Shown piece by piece: positions 34,518 through 43,881 of a stretch of DNA of 64,000 bases; within the stretch, counting starts at the first letter, position 1, and each line of letters starts with the position of its first letter. A model generated the notes under the pieces. The model saw only the letters and a program-made list of their open reading frames with translations. It had not been told where the DNA came from and did no database searches. This DNA is from Candidatus Binatia bacterium (GTDB taxonomy: Bacteria > Desulfobacterota > Binatia > HRBIN30 > BPIQ01). Made by a program: the position numbers and the translations under genes. The DNA lies in the NCBI GenBank assembly GCA_026004195.1, contig BPIQ01000001.1, positions 1 through 64,000 of the forward strand, written 5' to 3'.

Positions 34518-35027
34518 ATGCGAGCTCTGAGATTGGTCCTCGACGTTGCCGCTGGCGCCACCGTAGGCTTGGCGCTGGCTTCTGGAGAGCACATGCTGCC
34601 GGCGGAATCTTCCTTGCGTGATCTGAAACACGATCTTGTCAGCGACAAAATCAGGACCGTAAAGGTACTCTTTATCCCCTATGAAGTTGTTACCCGAGTC
34701 CGGCTTACGCCCGAACTCCTGGAGCGAACTGCTGAAATCAACCGCGTGCTGGAGATGGATGCGTCTATGCGCAGCAGTTTGCTGGAAGCGATTGACAGAG
34801 CGCGGGTCCGAGAATCCGTTTCTGCACCGGACATCCGTTGGGGCGCTGTCTTCTACGGATCCGACGGCACGGAGCTGCACTCCATCTACTTGAGCGGGAA
34901 GGTTTTTTTTAGAGCTGGTCGCCGCGGTATCATCGACGGAAATCCAGCGAAGCTGAACGATGCTTTGATTGACTGGTTCGAGGGCACGTTTGGAGATCTG
35001 GTCAGCCGGCCAAACGCACCTCGTTAG
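34518..35027 (+). CDS. Hypothetical protein, probable immunity partner of the M91-like protease
   Basis: 169 residues from ATG 34518, only 13 bases after the protease gene stops. It begins with a hydrophobic stretch (LRLVLDVAAGATVGLALASG) that could be a signal or membrane anchor, followed by an alpha/beta body: VKVLFIPYEVVTRVRLTPELLE, WGAVFYGSDGTELHSIYLSG. I recognise no family. Tight coupling, similar low G+C and small size downstream of a toxin-type protease are the arguments for an immunity role; they are circumstantial. Confidence 0.5.
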   Translation: MRALRLVLDVAAGATVGLALASGEHMLPAESSLRDLKHDLVSDKIRTVKVLFIPYEVVTRVRLTPELLERTAEINRVLEMDASMRSSLLEAIDRARVRESVSAPDIRWGAVFYGSDGTELHSIYLSGKVFFRAGRRGIIDGNPAKLNDALIDWFEGTFGDLVSRPNAPR

Positions 35028-35260
35028 CAGGCTGAACTGGCTGAACTACAGCCCCCGGCCGCCGGATCGAGGCACATTCGCCCGCGTACCAGAAACTCCT
35101 CCTACGGGGGTTCGGGGGCGCAATCAGGGCGTTTTCCCTCTACGGGCTCCGCGGAGGGCAGGGGGTGTTCGAGAGGGCGGGGGAAGCGAGCCGTGGTGCG
35201 CAGGGGAGTGGCCAAGGGGGCCATGGCACCTCGGGAGGCCTCTCGCAGGTGAGCAGCTAG

Positions 35261-36581
35261 GAGCTTGCTGAAAAACTACCTTTTTGCCCCCGCGTAGTGT
35301 ATAGGGGACACGACGCTGATTCCGCCCGAAGAGGAGGTGGAGGAAGATGAGGGGAGAGGATCGGTTCCAGGGGGCGATGTTCAGCTACGTGTCGCTCGAG
35401 GACCGTGTGCCGCGGGAGCATCCGCTGCGGACGATCTGGGCGATTTCGGACGCGGCGCTGCGGAGGCTCTCGGGGAGGCTCGGGCGGCTTTACGCACGGG
35501 TCGGGAGGCCTTCGATTCCGCCCGAGAAGCTTCTGCGGGCGCTGCTTTTGCAGGTTCTCTACTCGGTGCGGAGCGAGCGTCTTTTGATGGAGGAGCTCGA
35601 GTACAATCTTCTTTTCCGGTGGTTTGTGGGGCTTGGGATGGACGAGAAGGTGTGGGATGCGTCCACCTTCAGCAAGAACCGGGAGCGGCTTTTGCGAGGG
35701 GAGGTGGCCGAGGCGTTTTTCGCGGAGGTGCTCGGGCTTGCGCGCGAGCAGGGGCTTCTTTCGGACGAGCACTTCACGGTAGACGGGACACTGGTGGAAG
35801 CCTGGGCGAGCCAGAGAAGCTTCCGGCCGAGGGAGGAAGCAGGCGGAGACGGAAAAGAGGAGAAGGGAGGGGCGGATTTCCGGGGGGAGCGGAGGACAAA
35901 CCGGACGCATGTCTCGAGGACCGATCCGGATGCGAGGCTTTACCGGCGCGGGGATGGGGCGGAGGCGAGGCTTTCGTACCTCGGGCACGTGCTGGTGGAC
36001 GCAGAGAACCAGCTTGTGGTGGGGGCCAGCCTCACGCGGGCCGAGGGGAGTGCGGAGAGGGAGGCTGCGCTCGAGATGCTCGGGCGGGCACGCTACCGCA
36101 GGGGGGCACGGCTCGGGGCGGACCGGGGCTACGACGTGGCAAGCTTCGTACGGGAGGTGAGAAGGCTCGGGCTTGTGCCGCACGTGGCGCAGAGGCGCCT
36201 CGGGAGTGCGCTCGACCGCAGGACGACAAGGCACCGGAGCTACTACAAGACGCAGCGGATGAGGCGGCGGGTGGAGGCGGTCTTCGGGTGGCTGAAGACG
36301 GTGGGGCTTTTCCGGAAGACCCGCCACAGGGGAGTGGCCCGGGTGGGCTGGATGTTCACGCTTACACTTGCAGCCTACAACCTGGTGCGGATGCGGAACC
36401 TTCTGGCCGAGAGCGCCTAAGGGGACACAGAAGAGATGGAAAAGACCCTCGCGAAGGCCGAAAAGGGGCTCATCAGAGGAACGGGGAGGCCTCCGGGGAA
36501 ACCGAGAGCCCGTCTCTGAAGGTCGAAAGACCTTCCGGCGGAGGTGAAACTTCTTCCGCGAAGGCATTTTTCAGCAGCCTC
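35261..36581 (+). mobile_element. Complete IS5-family insertion sequence with CTAG target duplication
   Basis: The left end GAGCTTGCTGAAAAACTACC (35261) and the right end, read inward, GAGGCTGCTGAAAAATGCC (36581) are terminal inverted repeats that agree at 13 of the first 15 bases. Both ends are flanked by CTAG (35257-35260 and 36582-36585), the four-base duplication usual for the IS5 group. One transposase gene fills it. A hairpin GAAGGTC-GAAA-GACCTTC lies at 36518-36535 near the right end. The element is intact, so it may be active. Confidence 0.9.
35347..36420 (+). CDS. IS5-family DDE transposase
   Basis: 357 residues. N-terminal DUF772-like region: MFSYVSLEDRVPREHPLRTI, RPSIPPEKLLRALLLQVLYS, ERLLMEELEYNLLFRWFVGL. 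DDE domain: first Asp in HFTVDGTLVEAWAS (near residue 145), second in GARLGADRGYD (near residue 262), and the Glu in RRRVEAVFGWLKT (near residue 317). The full catalytic triad and the C-terminal VGWMFTLTLAAYNLVRMRNL are intact and the length is normal, so it should be functional. Codon use is as GC-rich as the genome, unlike the lower-GC genes just upstream. Confidence 0.94.
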   Translation: MRGEDRFQGAMFSYVSLEDRVPREHPLRTIWAISDAALRRLSGRLGRLYARVGRPSIPPEKLLRALLLQVLYSVRSERLLMEELEYNLLFRWFVGLGMDEKVWDASTFSKNRERLLRGEVAEAFFAEVLGLAREQGLLSDEHFTVDGTLVEAWASQRSFRPREEAGGDGKEEKGGADFRGERRTNRTHVSRTDPDARLYRRGDGAEARLSYLGHVLVDAENQLVVGASLTRAEGSAEREAALEMLGRARYRRGARLGADRGYDVASFVREVRRLGLVPHVAQRRLGSALDRRTTRHRSYYKTQRMRRRVEAVFGWLKTVGLFRKTRHRGVARVGWMFTLTLAAYNLVRMRNLLAESA

Positions 36582-36746
36582 CTAGACTTCGCTGCTCGCG
36601 AGTATGGCCGCCGGTTTCGATGCCCTTCCATTGCTCAGGGAGTGTGGCACGGCATGACCTACGCGGGCAGGGTCCTGGCGACGCTTCTCTATGCCGGAGT
36701 GGTGGGGCAGGTTGGTCATTCCGGATCCCTTGCACGTCGTCAGCGG

Positions 36747-36770
36747 GAGGCTGCTGAAACATACCTGCCG
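36747..36770 (+). repeat. Solo terminal-repeat relic of the same IS
   Basis: GAGGCTGCTGAAA at 36747-36759, followed by CATACCTGCC, matches the IS ends closely (the right end reads GAGGCTGCTGAAAAATGCC; the left end continues CTACC). It lies 165 bp beyond the intact element with no second end or transposase. It may be a footprint of an earlier insertion or a chance match. Confidence 0.4.
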
Positions 36771-36826
36771 GCTCCTTGACGGGGCGTGCTGCCGGTCGTA
36801 GGTGTAGCGGCCCTCGTTGGAGACGA

Positions 36827-38044
36827 ATGCGAGACGCTACTGCACTCCGACCAATTCCGGTCCTTGCCGCTGCTTTGGCTGGTATCTTCGTCGCGGCGGG
36901 CGCGCGAGCAGCGAATTTCTTCTCGGAAATCGAGCTCGCCGATGCGGTCGTCGTGGGGACGGTCACCGACACACGGAGCGTGGCACAGGGAAGACTGTTT
37001 CTTTACGATGTCCGCGCGGACGAACGGCTCGCCGGCTCGGGGCCGGAGGAGATGGTCCTCGCGGAGGAGAAGGTCTTTCCGTCCGACGTGGCACGGCTCC
37101 GGAAAGGCGCGCGCTGCGTTCTCGCCCTGGCCGGGTTTCGCCCGCCGAGTCTTTACCGGGAAGAGGTTGCCGGAGCCCATCTCTTCCGAAGCCGCGCGTT
37201 TCGGTGCGAAGCGGTAGCGTCCACGACGGCGATCGTCCGCGCGTACCTCGCCGCGGGTAGACTGGCCGAGGAGAAGCGTGGGGCCGCACGTGTCCGTGTG
37301 CTCGTCGAGGCGCTCGACCTGGATTCGCTCGCGCTCGATGCCGTGCAGGCGCTCGAGCGAGAGCCGGGACTCGAAAAGCTCCTCCGCGGGGAGCTCCTTC
37401 GAAGCTGGGAAGAGGTTCTCCGGAACCCTCGGAAGCCGCTGGCTCTCCGGAAAGCCCTTCTGCGTCTCACGGCCGAACGCCGAATTCCCGTTTCGCTCCC
37501 GCTTCTCCGGAGTCTTCTCGGAAACGCCGCGCTCGCGCCGCTCGCCGCCGAAGCGCTTGCCGCGCGTGACGAGGCTCTCGACCCGGAGACTTTCGCCCGC
37601 CTCTGGGAAGAGGCCGGCGCCGAAGGCCGCCTCTCGCTGCTTTCCGTCCCGGGCCAGCGAGGCCCGAAAGAGCGCCTCGGTTTTCTCCGGACCTGCGCGC
37701 GGGAGGATCCTTCGCCGGCCGTTCGCCGGCGCGCCACGGAGCTTCTTGCTCGGGAAGGCGACGAGGCGGGACTTGCCGAGCTTCTCCGGCGCACCGACAC
37801 GGTAGTGGCGTTCACGGCGGCGAAGGCGCTCGTGGAACGGAAGACCCCGCCCGCGCGCAGAGCGCTCCGCGGGGCTTTGCGTGACGGGCCGTACGAGGCC
37901 CGCGTGGCCGCGGTCTTCGCGCTCCGAGAAAAGGGCACGCGCGAGGACCTGGAACTCCTCGCCAAAGTGGTCTCCGAGTCGCGCGATCCCGAGCTTTCGC
38001 GCCTTCTCGCACTCGCTTTCGGAGGCGAAGCCCATGGGGAGTGA
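36827..38044 (+). CDS. Exported HEAT-repeat-like protein
   Basis: 405 residues from ATG 36827 (GGAG upstream). The signal PVLAAALAGIFVAAGARA-AN is followed by a beta-rich domain (residues 30-130, ADAVVVGTVTDTRSVAQGRL) of a kind common in periplasmic proteins. The second half is all-helical with HEAT/PBS-like repeats: LRKALLRLTAERRIPVSLPL, DPSPAVRRRATELLAREGDE, GPYEARVAAVFALREKGTRE. It probably serves as a protein-binding scaffold. Its stop (TGA 38042-38044) overlaps the GTG start of the next gene, so the two are co-translated. Confidence 0.75.
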   Translation: MRDATALRPIPVLAAALAGIFVAAGARAANFFSEIELADAVVVGTVTDTRSVAQGRLFLYDVRADERLAGSGPEEMVLAEEKVFPSDVARLRKGARCVLALAGFRPPSLYREEVAGAHLFRSRAFRCEAVASTTAIVRAYLAAGRLAEEKRGAARVRVLVEALDLDSLALDAVQALEREPGLEKLLRGELLRSWEEVLRNPRKPLALRKALLRLTAERRIPVSLPLLRSLLGNAALAPLAAEALAARDEALDPETFARLWEEAGAEGRLSLLSVPGQRGPKERLGFLRTCAREDPSPAVRRRATELLAREGDEAGLAELLRRTDTVVAFTAAKALVERKTPPARRALRGALRDGPYEARVAAVFALREKGTREDLELLAKVVSESRDPELSRLLALAFGGEAHGE

Positions 38045-41000
38045 GCGGCACGGATTACGCGCGGATCTCGACCCTCGTGACGGCTGTTCTCGTCCTTGCC
38101 CTGCTTTCGGGCTGCGACGGTGACGGCGAGCGAGGGAAGAGCCCCACGCCGTCGCCCACACCCGTCGCGTCCGGCACGGTAAGCCCCGTGCCCCCGGCGA
38201 CCCCGACCCCCGAGCCTCCGACGGCGACACCCGAAGCCACGAGGACACCGACCCCGACGGAGGTTGCTCCCACGCCGTCGGTGACGGCCGTCGCCAGAAA
38301 AATCACGGACGCCTCCGAGCTCGTCGGCGGACCCCTCGCCGTGGGGCGCGTGGGCGACTACCTTCTCGCCAACGACCGTATCCGTGTCGTCGTGCGGGAT
38401 GTCGGAAGGCAGTTCAGCTTTCTTCTCACGTACGGCGGGAACATCGTCGACGCCGACATCGTACGTTCTCCGGGGGAAGAAGGCCGCGACAATTTCGGCG
38501 GGCTCGTGCCTCTCGTCAACATCGCCTCCACGGTGAACACGCAGGAGATCGTCGTGGTCCACGACGGCTCGGACGGCGAGCCGGCGGTGCTCCGGGCCGT
38601 CGGCGTGGACGACCTCTTCGATGCCATCGACCCGACGAACGCCATCCGCGAGTTCGGCGTGGGGATGATCCCGCCGTCCGCGCAGGACGTCGACATTCCG
38701 GTCGAGATCGCGACGGAGTACAGCCTCGCGCCGGGCGAGAACTGGGTCCGGATCGAAACCTTCGTGAAGAACCTGGGCCCCGAGCCGCTCTCGCTCTACG
38801 CGGGCGATGCCGTCAACGGAAGCGGCGAGGTGGACACGTTCGTCCCCTCGCTCGGCTACGGCGAGGCCGTGATTCGCCTCACGGTGCCCTATCTGGCGTA
38901 CCCGGCGCTCCGGGGCGGCGACGTCTCCTACGGAGTCGTGCCGGCGCCGCTCGAGGGCAGTGCCGTCGCGGCGAGCGGTTTCACGCAAGCGGGCGTGAGT
39001 GTGGTGTCCTATGGCCAGAATGTCGTGAACATCGTCCTTTCGCAGGAGGAGGGGAGGTTTCGAATTCCTCCCGGGGAGGTCCGCTCCTACGTGCGCTACT
39101 TCGTCGTGGGCGACGGGGATGCGGACGCGATCGCGGAGGCAAGAGCACGGATTTTCGGCGAGGAGGCGGGCCGCGTGGAGGGCACGGTGCGCGCCGACGG
39201 CACTCCCGCCGAAGGGGCGGTGGTCTGTGCGCTCCGGCGCCCGGGTCTTCTCGCGGATTTCGACGTGCGGAACTGTGCGCACTCGAAGTCGGGTGGGCAC
39301 TACGACCTTCACCTCGAGCCCGGGAACTATTTTCTGGTCGCGCGGCTCGAGGGCTACCCCTACGAATCGGGAGGGACGGCTCCCGCCGAGCATCCGGTCG
39401 AGATCACGGCGGGGGCCACGGCGCAGGTCGACTTCGAGTTTCCCTCGACCGCGAGGCTGCGCGTTCGCGTGCGCGACGAACGAGGAGAGCCCCTTCCGGC
39501 AAAGGTTATTCTCGCCGGCTTCGAGCGCGCCCCGGATCCGGGGAACGTCCAGGATCTCGTGGGCTTTCGTCTGGTGGGAGGCGTTTTCGGCGGCAAGCCC
39601 AAGGCCAAGGGCAGTCAGCCCTTCGGCATCGCGCAGGTGGCGTACGTCCCGCTCGAGGGCGAGGCCGCGCTCGTCGTACCGCCGGGCGAGTACGAGGTCT
39701 ACGTGACGCACGGCCCCGAGTTCTCGCTGCACCGCGAGCGCGTCCGGCTGGAAGCCGGGCGGGAGGATTCCGTCGAGGCGCGGCTCGTCCGCGTCGTCGA
39801 CACGAGCGGCTTCGTCGCCGCCGACTACCACGTCCACATGATTACGAGCCCCGACTCGGTAGTGACGCGAGAGGAGAGGATCCTTTCTTTTCTCGCCGAC
39901 GGCATCGAGCATTTCGTCGCGAGCGACCACGATTTTCTCACCGATCTCGCGCCCGATGTTCTCCGGCTCGGTGCGGAGGGGGCCGTCCGTACGACCGTGA
40001 GCGACGAGATCACGACCTTCAACATCGGGCACTTCAACGTCTGGCCGCTCGAGGTCGATCCCACGAGCATCACGGGCGGCGCTCTCGACTGGGGCAGGGC
40101 GGGCGTGGAGCCGGGACGCGACTACCCTTCCCTCGGGAGCTACCAGCTCTCGCCCGCCGAAATCTTCGCGGCGAGTCCCCCGGATGCCGTCGTGCAGGTG
40201 AACCACTTCAACACCGGCTACTTCAGCCTGGGCGGAATCGACACCGGCTTCGACCCGCCGCGCTCGTTCACCGACCCGGCCCGCGTCCGACTCGATCCGA
40301 CCCTCGAGAACCTCTACGACGACGGCTTCACGGCCCTCGAGATGTGGATCGAGGGCAACCGGAGCCAGACGAACCGTCTTCTCGAAGAAAACCTGGGCGA
40401 CTGGTTCAACCTCCTGAACCAGGGGCGGAGGAAGACCGGCGTCGCCAACTCCGACACGCACTCGATCGTCTTCGACCGGAGCGGCCAGCCCCGCACCTAC
40501 GTCGCGTCCTCGACCGACGACCCCGGGGCGCTCGACGAGCGGGAGCTCGCCGCCAACGTGAACGCGGGCCGGGCGATCGGCACGAACGCTCCTTTCGTTC
40601 GCGTAGAGCTCGAAGCTGCGGACGGTAGCCGTGCCGGACTCGGCGTGGGCGAGCCCCTGGTCCTGGAAGCGCCGGACGGGAACGTCGAGCTCCACGTGGA
40701 AGTGCAGAGTCCGCTCTGGGCCGAGTTCGACACGATCGAGGTCTACGCCAACGTGGAGCCCGTGCCCGAGCCCGATCCCGCCCGGCACCCGCACGGCGTC
40801 GAGGTGCCTCGCTACCGGGTGTTCCCCTCGCGCACGCTCGTGGCGGGCCAGGACTTCGAGCCCGAGCGGGTCGAGGTCGCGCCGGGTGCGGAGACGGTGG
40901 CAGGCGAACGTGACCGTGCCGCTCGCCTTCGAGAGGGACGCGTGGGTCGTCGTTCTCGTGAAGGGCTCGCCCGGCGTTTCCCGGCCGCTCTGGCCCGTGA

Positions 41001-41125
41001 ACCCCTTCGACCTCGACCGCGAGTCGAACACGACGCTCGACGACCTGACCGACGGAAATCTCGGTGAAGGCGGAATTCTTTCGCTCGCCTTCACGAACCC
41101 GCTTTTCGTGCGCGTCGCTCGCTAG
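38041..41125 (+). CDS. PHP/CehA-like metallohydrolase lipoprotein with a frameshift near 40900
   Basis: It begins at GTG 38041. The lipobox is LALLSGC, followed by a Thr/Pro linker (residues 33-80). Beta-sandwich regions follow, including a carboxypeptidase-regulatory-like stretch (GTVRADGTPAEGAVVCALRR), and then a PHP-type domain: VAADYHVHMITSPDS, HFVASDHDFLTDL, VQVNHFNTGYF, GVANSDTHS. These give the metal His/Asp set of CehA/McbA-type enzymes. The long frame runs on to 41067 but turns basic and meaningless after VAPGAET. One base over, the frame to 41125 reads RWQANVTVPLAFERDAWVVV and ends FTNPLFVRVAR. The true gene thus spans both, with one indel at 40895-40910. Confidence 0.75.
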
Positions 41126-42064
41126 GCCGGTCCTCGCATCGGAGGGCCACGCTCCGTCGTGGCCGTGTCCGCCCTGCCCCCCGGGCGCGACGGAATGCAC
41201 GCGTCGGAGGGCCACGCTCTGTCGTGGCCATGTTCGTTCGTGGCACCGCCGGTCATCGCGGGCACGAAGCCTCCGACCTCAATCGTACGCGGCGGCCGTG
41301 TTCACCCCCGCCCCCGGACGCGACGGAGCGCGTCCCTCCGAATGGCCGCGTTCGATCGGAGGGACCCGCTCTGTCGGGTCCGTGTTGGTTCCTGGCACCG
41401 GCCGTGATCACGTGTACGACCGCGCGCGCCCACGAACCCCCCGGACGCGACGGAGCGCGTCCCTCCCGGTCGGGAAGGCGACGCGCCGTATTCGGCTACC
41501 GTGCACCCGCGAATACCGTCAATCCCCGACGACCGGAGGACGCGACGGAATGCACGCGTCGGAGGGCCACGCTCTGTCGTGGCCGTGTTCGTTCGTGGCA
41601 CCGCCGGTCACCGCGGGCACGAAGCCTCCGAGCTCAATCGTACGCGGCGGCCGTGTTCACCCCCGCCCTCGGACGCGACGGCGTGCCTCCGGCGGATGCA
41701 TCCGAAAGGCGTACACGTTACGCGGCGTTTCGAACGTTCGACCGGAGGGCCACGCTCTGTCGTGGCCATGTTCGTTCGTGGCACCGCCGGTCATCGCGGG
41801 CACGAAGCCTCCGACCTCAATCGTACGCGGCGGCCGTGTTCACCCCCGCCCCCGGACGCGACGGAGCGCGTCCCTCCGGCGGCCGTTCGCCCAACGAACC
41901 GGAGGGCCACGCTCTGTCGTGGCCATTGTCGGGAAACGTACCGGCGGTCGTTGCCGACGTCCGATCGGCACGTCCGCCCGCGCCGCCGGGACGCGACGGA
42001 GCGCGTCCCTCCGGCGGGTCTGACCAGGTTCCGGACGCCGGGGCACCAAGCACCGTACGGAGAC
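41126..42064. repeat. Hairpin cluster of mirrored pairs upstream of the Phd-VapC module
   Basis: Type B, forward: 41145, 41210, 41565, 41748, 41905. Type C (GGACCCG, loop CTCTGT, CGGGTCC): 41362. Type A, reversed (loop ACGGAG): 41316, 41443, 41854, 41989. Degenerate copies lie near 41180, 41535 and 41673. Forward B or C copies alternate with reversed A copies, with CGGAGGG outside the first and CCCTCCGG outside the second, so each pair is bounded by inverted ends. Spacers fall into classes; the one after 41230 recurs after 41587 and 41770. No gene lies here. Confidence 0.92.
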
Positions 42065-42084
42065 TTGACAGGTCAGCTAGGTCC

Positions 42085-42097
42085 GACCATTTTGGTC
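42085..42097. promoter_or_regulatory. Palindromic operator candidate before the Phd-type antitoxin
   Basis: GACCA-TTT-TGGTC is a perfect 13-bp palindrome ending two bases before the GTG start. A TTGACA hexamer sits at 42065-42070 with a weak -10 (CATTTT) 17 bases on, so the palindrome would cover the -10 and start. This is where Phd/YefM antitoxins bind for autoregulation. Confidence 0.5.
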
Positions 42098-42099
42098 AG

Positions 42100-42393
42100 G
42101 TGAAGTCGGTTTCCGTCAGCGAGCTGAAGGCGCATCTTTCGCGCTATATACGCCGCGTACAGCGGGGGGGTGAGGTCGAGATTGTGCACCGCGGCGTGCC
42201 GGTGGCGCGTCTGGTTGGAATCGAGGCGCGTGGTCCGGCGCCCGACCGCCGGCGCCGACAGAGGCTCATCGCTCTCGGCATCCTCCGCCCCGGCCGCGGC
42301 GGTGCCTCGGCCGTTCTCGAGCAAGAGCCCATCGAGCTGAAGGGCGCGGGGATATCGGAAGCGCTCGAGGAGGAGAGGGAGGATCGCCTCTGA
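42100..42393 (+). CDS. Phd/YefM-family antitoxin
   Basis: 97 residues from GTG 42100. The N-terminal SVSELKAHLSRYIRRVQRGGEVEIVHRG followed by VPVARLVGI is the Phd/YefM DNA-binding dimer fold. The C-terminal half is charged and flexible (GISEALEEEREDRL) and would wrap the toxin. It overlaps the toxin start by four bases (CTGA), the usual antitoxin-first order. Autoregulation is likely through the palindrome just upstream. Confidence 0.88.
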   Translation: MKSVSVSELKAHLSRYIRRVQRGGEVEIVHRGVPVARLVGIEARGPAPDRRRRQRLIALGILRPGRGGASAVLEQEPIELKGAGISEALEEEREDRL

Positions 42394-42824
42394 CGTACTG
42401 GGATGCTTCCGCGGTCGTGCCCGTCGTGATCGAAGAGAAGGGGACCTCGCTGGTTCGCGGGTGGCTCGAGGAGGATCCTCATATCGCCACCTGGGCGATG
42501 ACGCGACTGGAGATCGCCAGCGCTCTGGACCGGCGGTACCGTCAGGGCTTGCTTTCGTTCGCGGACCGGACCAGGGCACTGGCAAGGTTTGCTGCTCTCT
42601 TCCGTGCTTGGGACGAGGTGGTCGACGTGGTCCCGGTCGTCGAGCGAGCTCTGGCATTGCTGGGCCGCCACTCCCTACGAGCCGCGGACGCGGCCCAGCT
42701 CGCGGCCGCGAGCCTGCTAGCGGAGGACGATCCGGCTTCGCTGCGGTTTGCATGCCTCGACCGCCGGCTCGCACAGGCCGCGCACGCGGAAGGTTTTACT
42801 GTGCTCACCTGGCCTGCCGCGTAG
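42390..42824 (+). CDS. vapC: VapC-type PIN-domain toxin with a CTG start
   Basis: 144 residues if it starts at CTG 42390, which overlaps the antitoxin TGA. The first residues then read (M)TYWDASAVVPVVIEEKGTS, exactly where PIN toxins begin, and GGGAGG lies upstream. Acidic residues D5, E41 (TRLEIASAL), D100 (RAADAAQLAAA) and D124 (CLDRRLA) match the four-residue metal site of the ribonuclease. The next ATG/GTG starts would remove D5. Expected action: cleavage of tRNA or rRNA when the antitoxin is lost. Confidence 0.87.
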   Translation: MTYWDASAVVPVVIEEKGTSLVRGWLEEDPHIATWAMTRLEIASALDRRYRQGLLSFADRTRALARFAALFRAWDEVVDVVPVVERALALLGRHSLRAADAAQLAAASLLAEDDPASLRFACLDRRLAQAAHAEGFTVLTWPAA

Positions 42825-43404
42825 CTCTTACGCGGCGTTTCGAACCGGCGATCGGAGGGACCCGCTCTGTCGGGCCCGTGTTCGTTCCTGGCACCGGCCG
42901 TGATAACGTGCACGACCGCGCGCGCCCGCGAACGCCCCGGACGCGACGGAGCGCGTCCCTCCCGCGTCGGAGGGCCACGCTCTGTCGTGGCCGTGATCGC
43001 CTATGCCGCGAACGTCGATCCTCGAACGCCCCTCGCCGCGACGGTCCCCGGCCCCCCGGACGCGACGGAGCGCGTCCCTCCGGGTGGCGTTCGTGCAACG
43101 AACCGGAGGGCCACGCTCTGTCGTGGCCGTGGCCGCCTATGCCGCGAACGTCGATCCTCGAACGCAAAACACCACGTCCCTCCCACGAACGTCCCTCGCC
43201 TGCGCGACGGCACGTCCGCCCCCCCGGACGCGACGGAGCGCGTCCCTCCGGATGGCCGCGTTCGATCGGAGGGACCCGCTCTGTCGGGTCCGTGTTCGTT
43301 CCTGACACCGGCCGTGATCACGTGTACGACCGCGCGCGCCCGCGAACGCCCTGGACGCGACGGAGCGCGTCCCTCCGGGTCGGGAAGGCGGCGGGCGTTC
43401 TCGT
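42825..43404. repeat. Hairpin cluster between vapC and smpB
   Basis: Type C forward at 42858 and 43272; type B forward at 42973 and 43109; type A reversed at 42939, 43058, 43226 and 43353. Each C copy is followed by the same spacer (GTGTTCGTTCCTG, ACCGGCCGTGATMACGTG, CGACCGCGCGCGCCCGCGAA), also seen after 41381, whereas the B copies are followed by GCCTATGCCGCGAACGTCGA-type spacers. Spacer class and stem type therefore tend to travel together. Confidence 0.92.
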
Positions 43405-43881
43405 TCACCCACGCAGTCGGCCCCGTCGCATGACGCGGTCGAGCTCGCGCTGGGTTTCCCTTTCGCGGATCGCCTCTCGCTTGTCGTAGATCTTCTTTCC
43501 CCGGGCGAGGGCGAGCTCGACCTTCGCGATACCGTTCTTGAAGTAGAGCCGAAGCGGTACGAGGGTGTAACCGCGTTGCTTCACCTTGCCTGCGAGTCTC
43601 TCGATCTCCCGGGCGTGAAGGAGCAGCTTTCGGGTGCGCCGCGGGTCGTGCCCGAATCGCGAGGCGGGCCCGTAGGGGCTGATGTGGGCGTTCAAGAGCC
43701 ACGCCTCTCCTTTGTCGATGCGAGCGTAGCTGTCTTTCAGGTTCGCCCGACCCTCGCGCAGGGATTTGACCTCGCTTCCCTGCAGGACGATGCCGGCCTC
43801 GAAGGTTTCTTCGATGTGGAAGTCGTGGCGGGCACGTCGGTTGACGGCGACGTCTTTTTCCCCTCCACCCTTTCGCGCCAC
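43405..43881 (-). CDS. smpB: SsrA-binding protein
   Basis: 158 residues from GTG 43881. [74 protein letters not shown] and the basic tail [20 protein letters not shown] are all diagnostic of SmpB. It binds the tRNA-like end of tmRNA and fits into the decoding centre of stalled ribosomes; the C-terminal tail mimics mRNA. A longer frame to 43929 runs into a hairpin repeat and is rejected. The gene is isolated between two repeat clusters, about 18 kb from ssrA. Confidence 0.96.
   Translation of the reverse strand: MARKGGGEKDVAVNRRARHDFHIEETFEAGIVLQGSEVKSLREGRANLKDSYARIDKGEAWLLNAHISPYGPASRFGHDPRRTRKLLLHAREIERLAGKVKQRGYTLVPLRLYFKNGIAKVELALARGKKIYDKREAIRERETQRELDRVMRRGRLRG

Noticed and set aside
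41224-42023. Proteins encoded in the hairpin clusters (repeating GRDGARPS or TRRSASL)
   Set aside because: These peptides are simply translations of the hairpins GGACGCG-ACGGAG-CGCGTCC in different frames, and no start or ribosome site is consistent.
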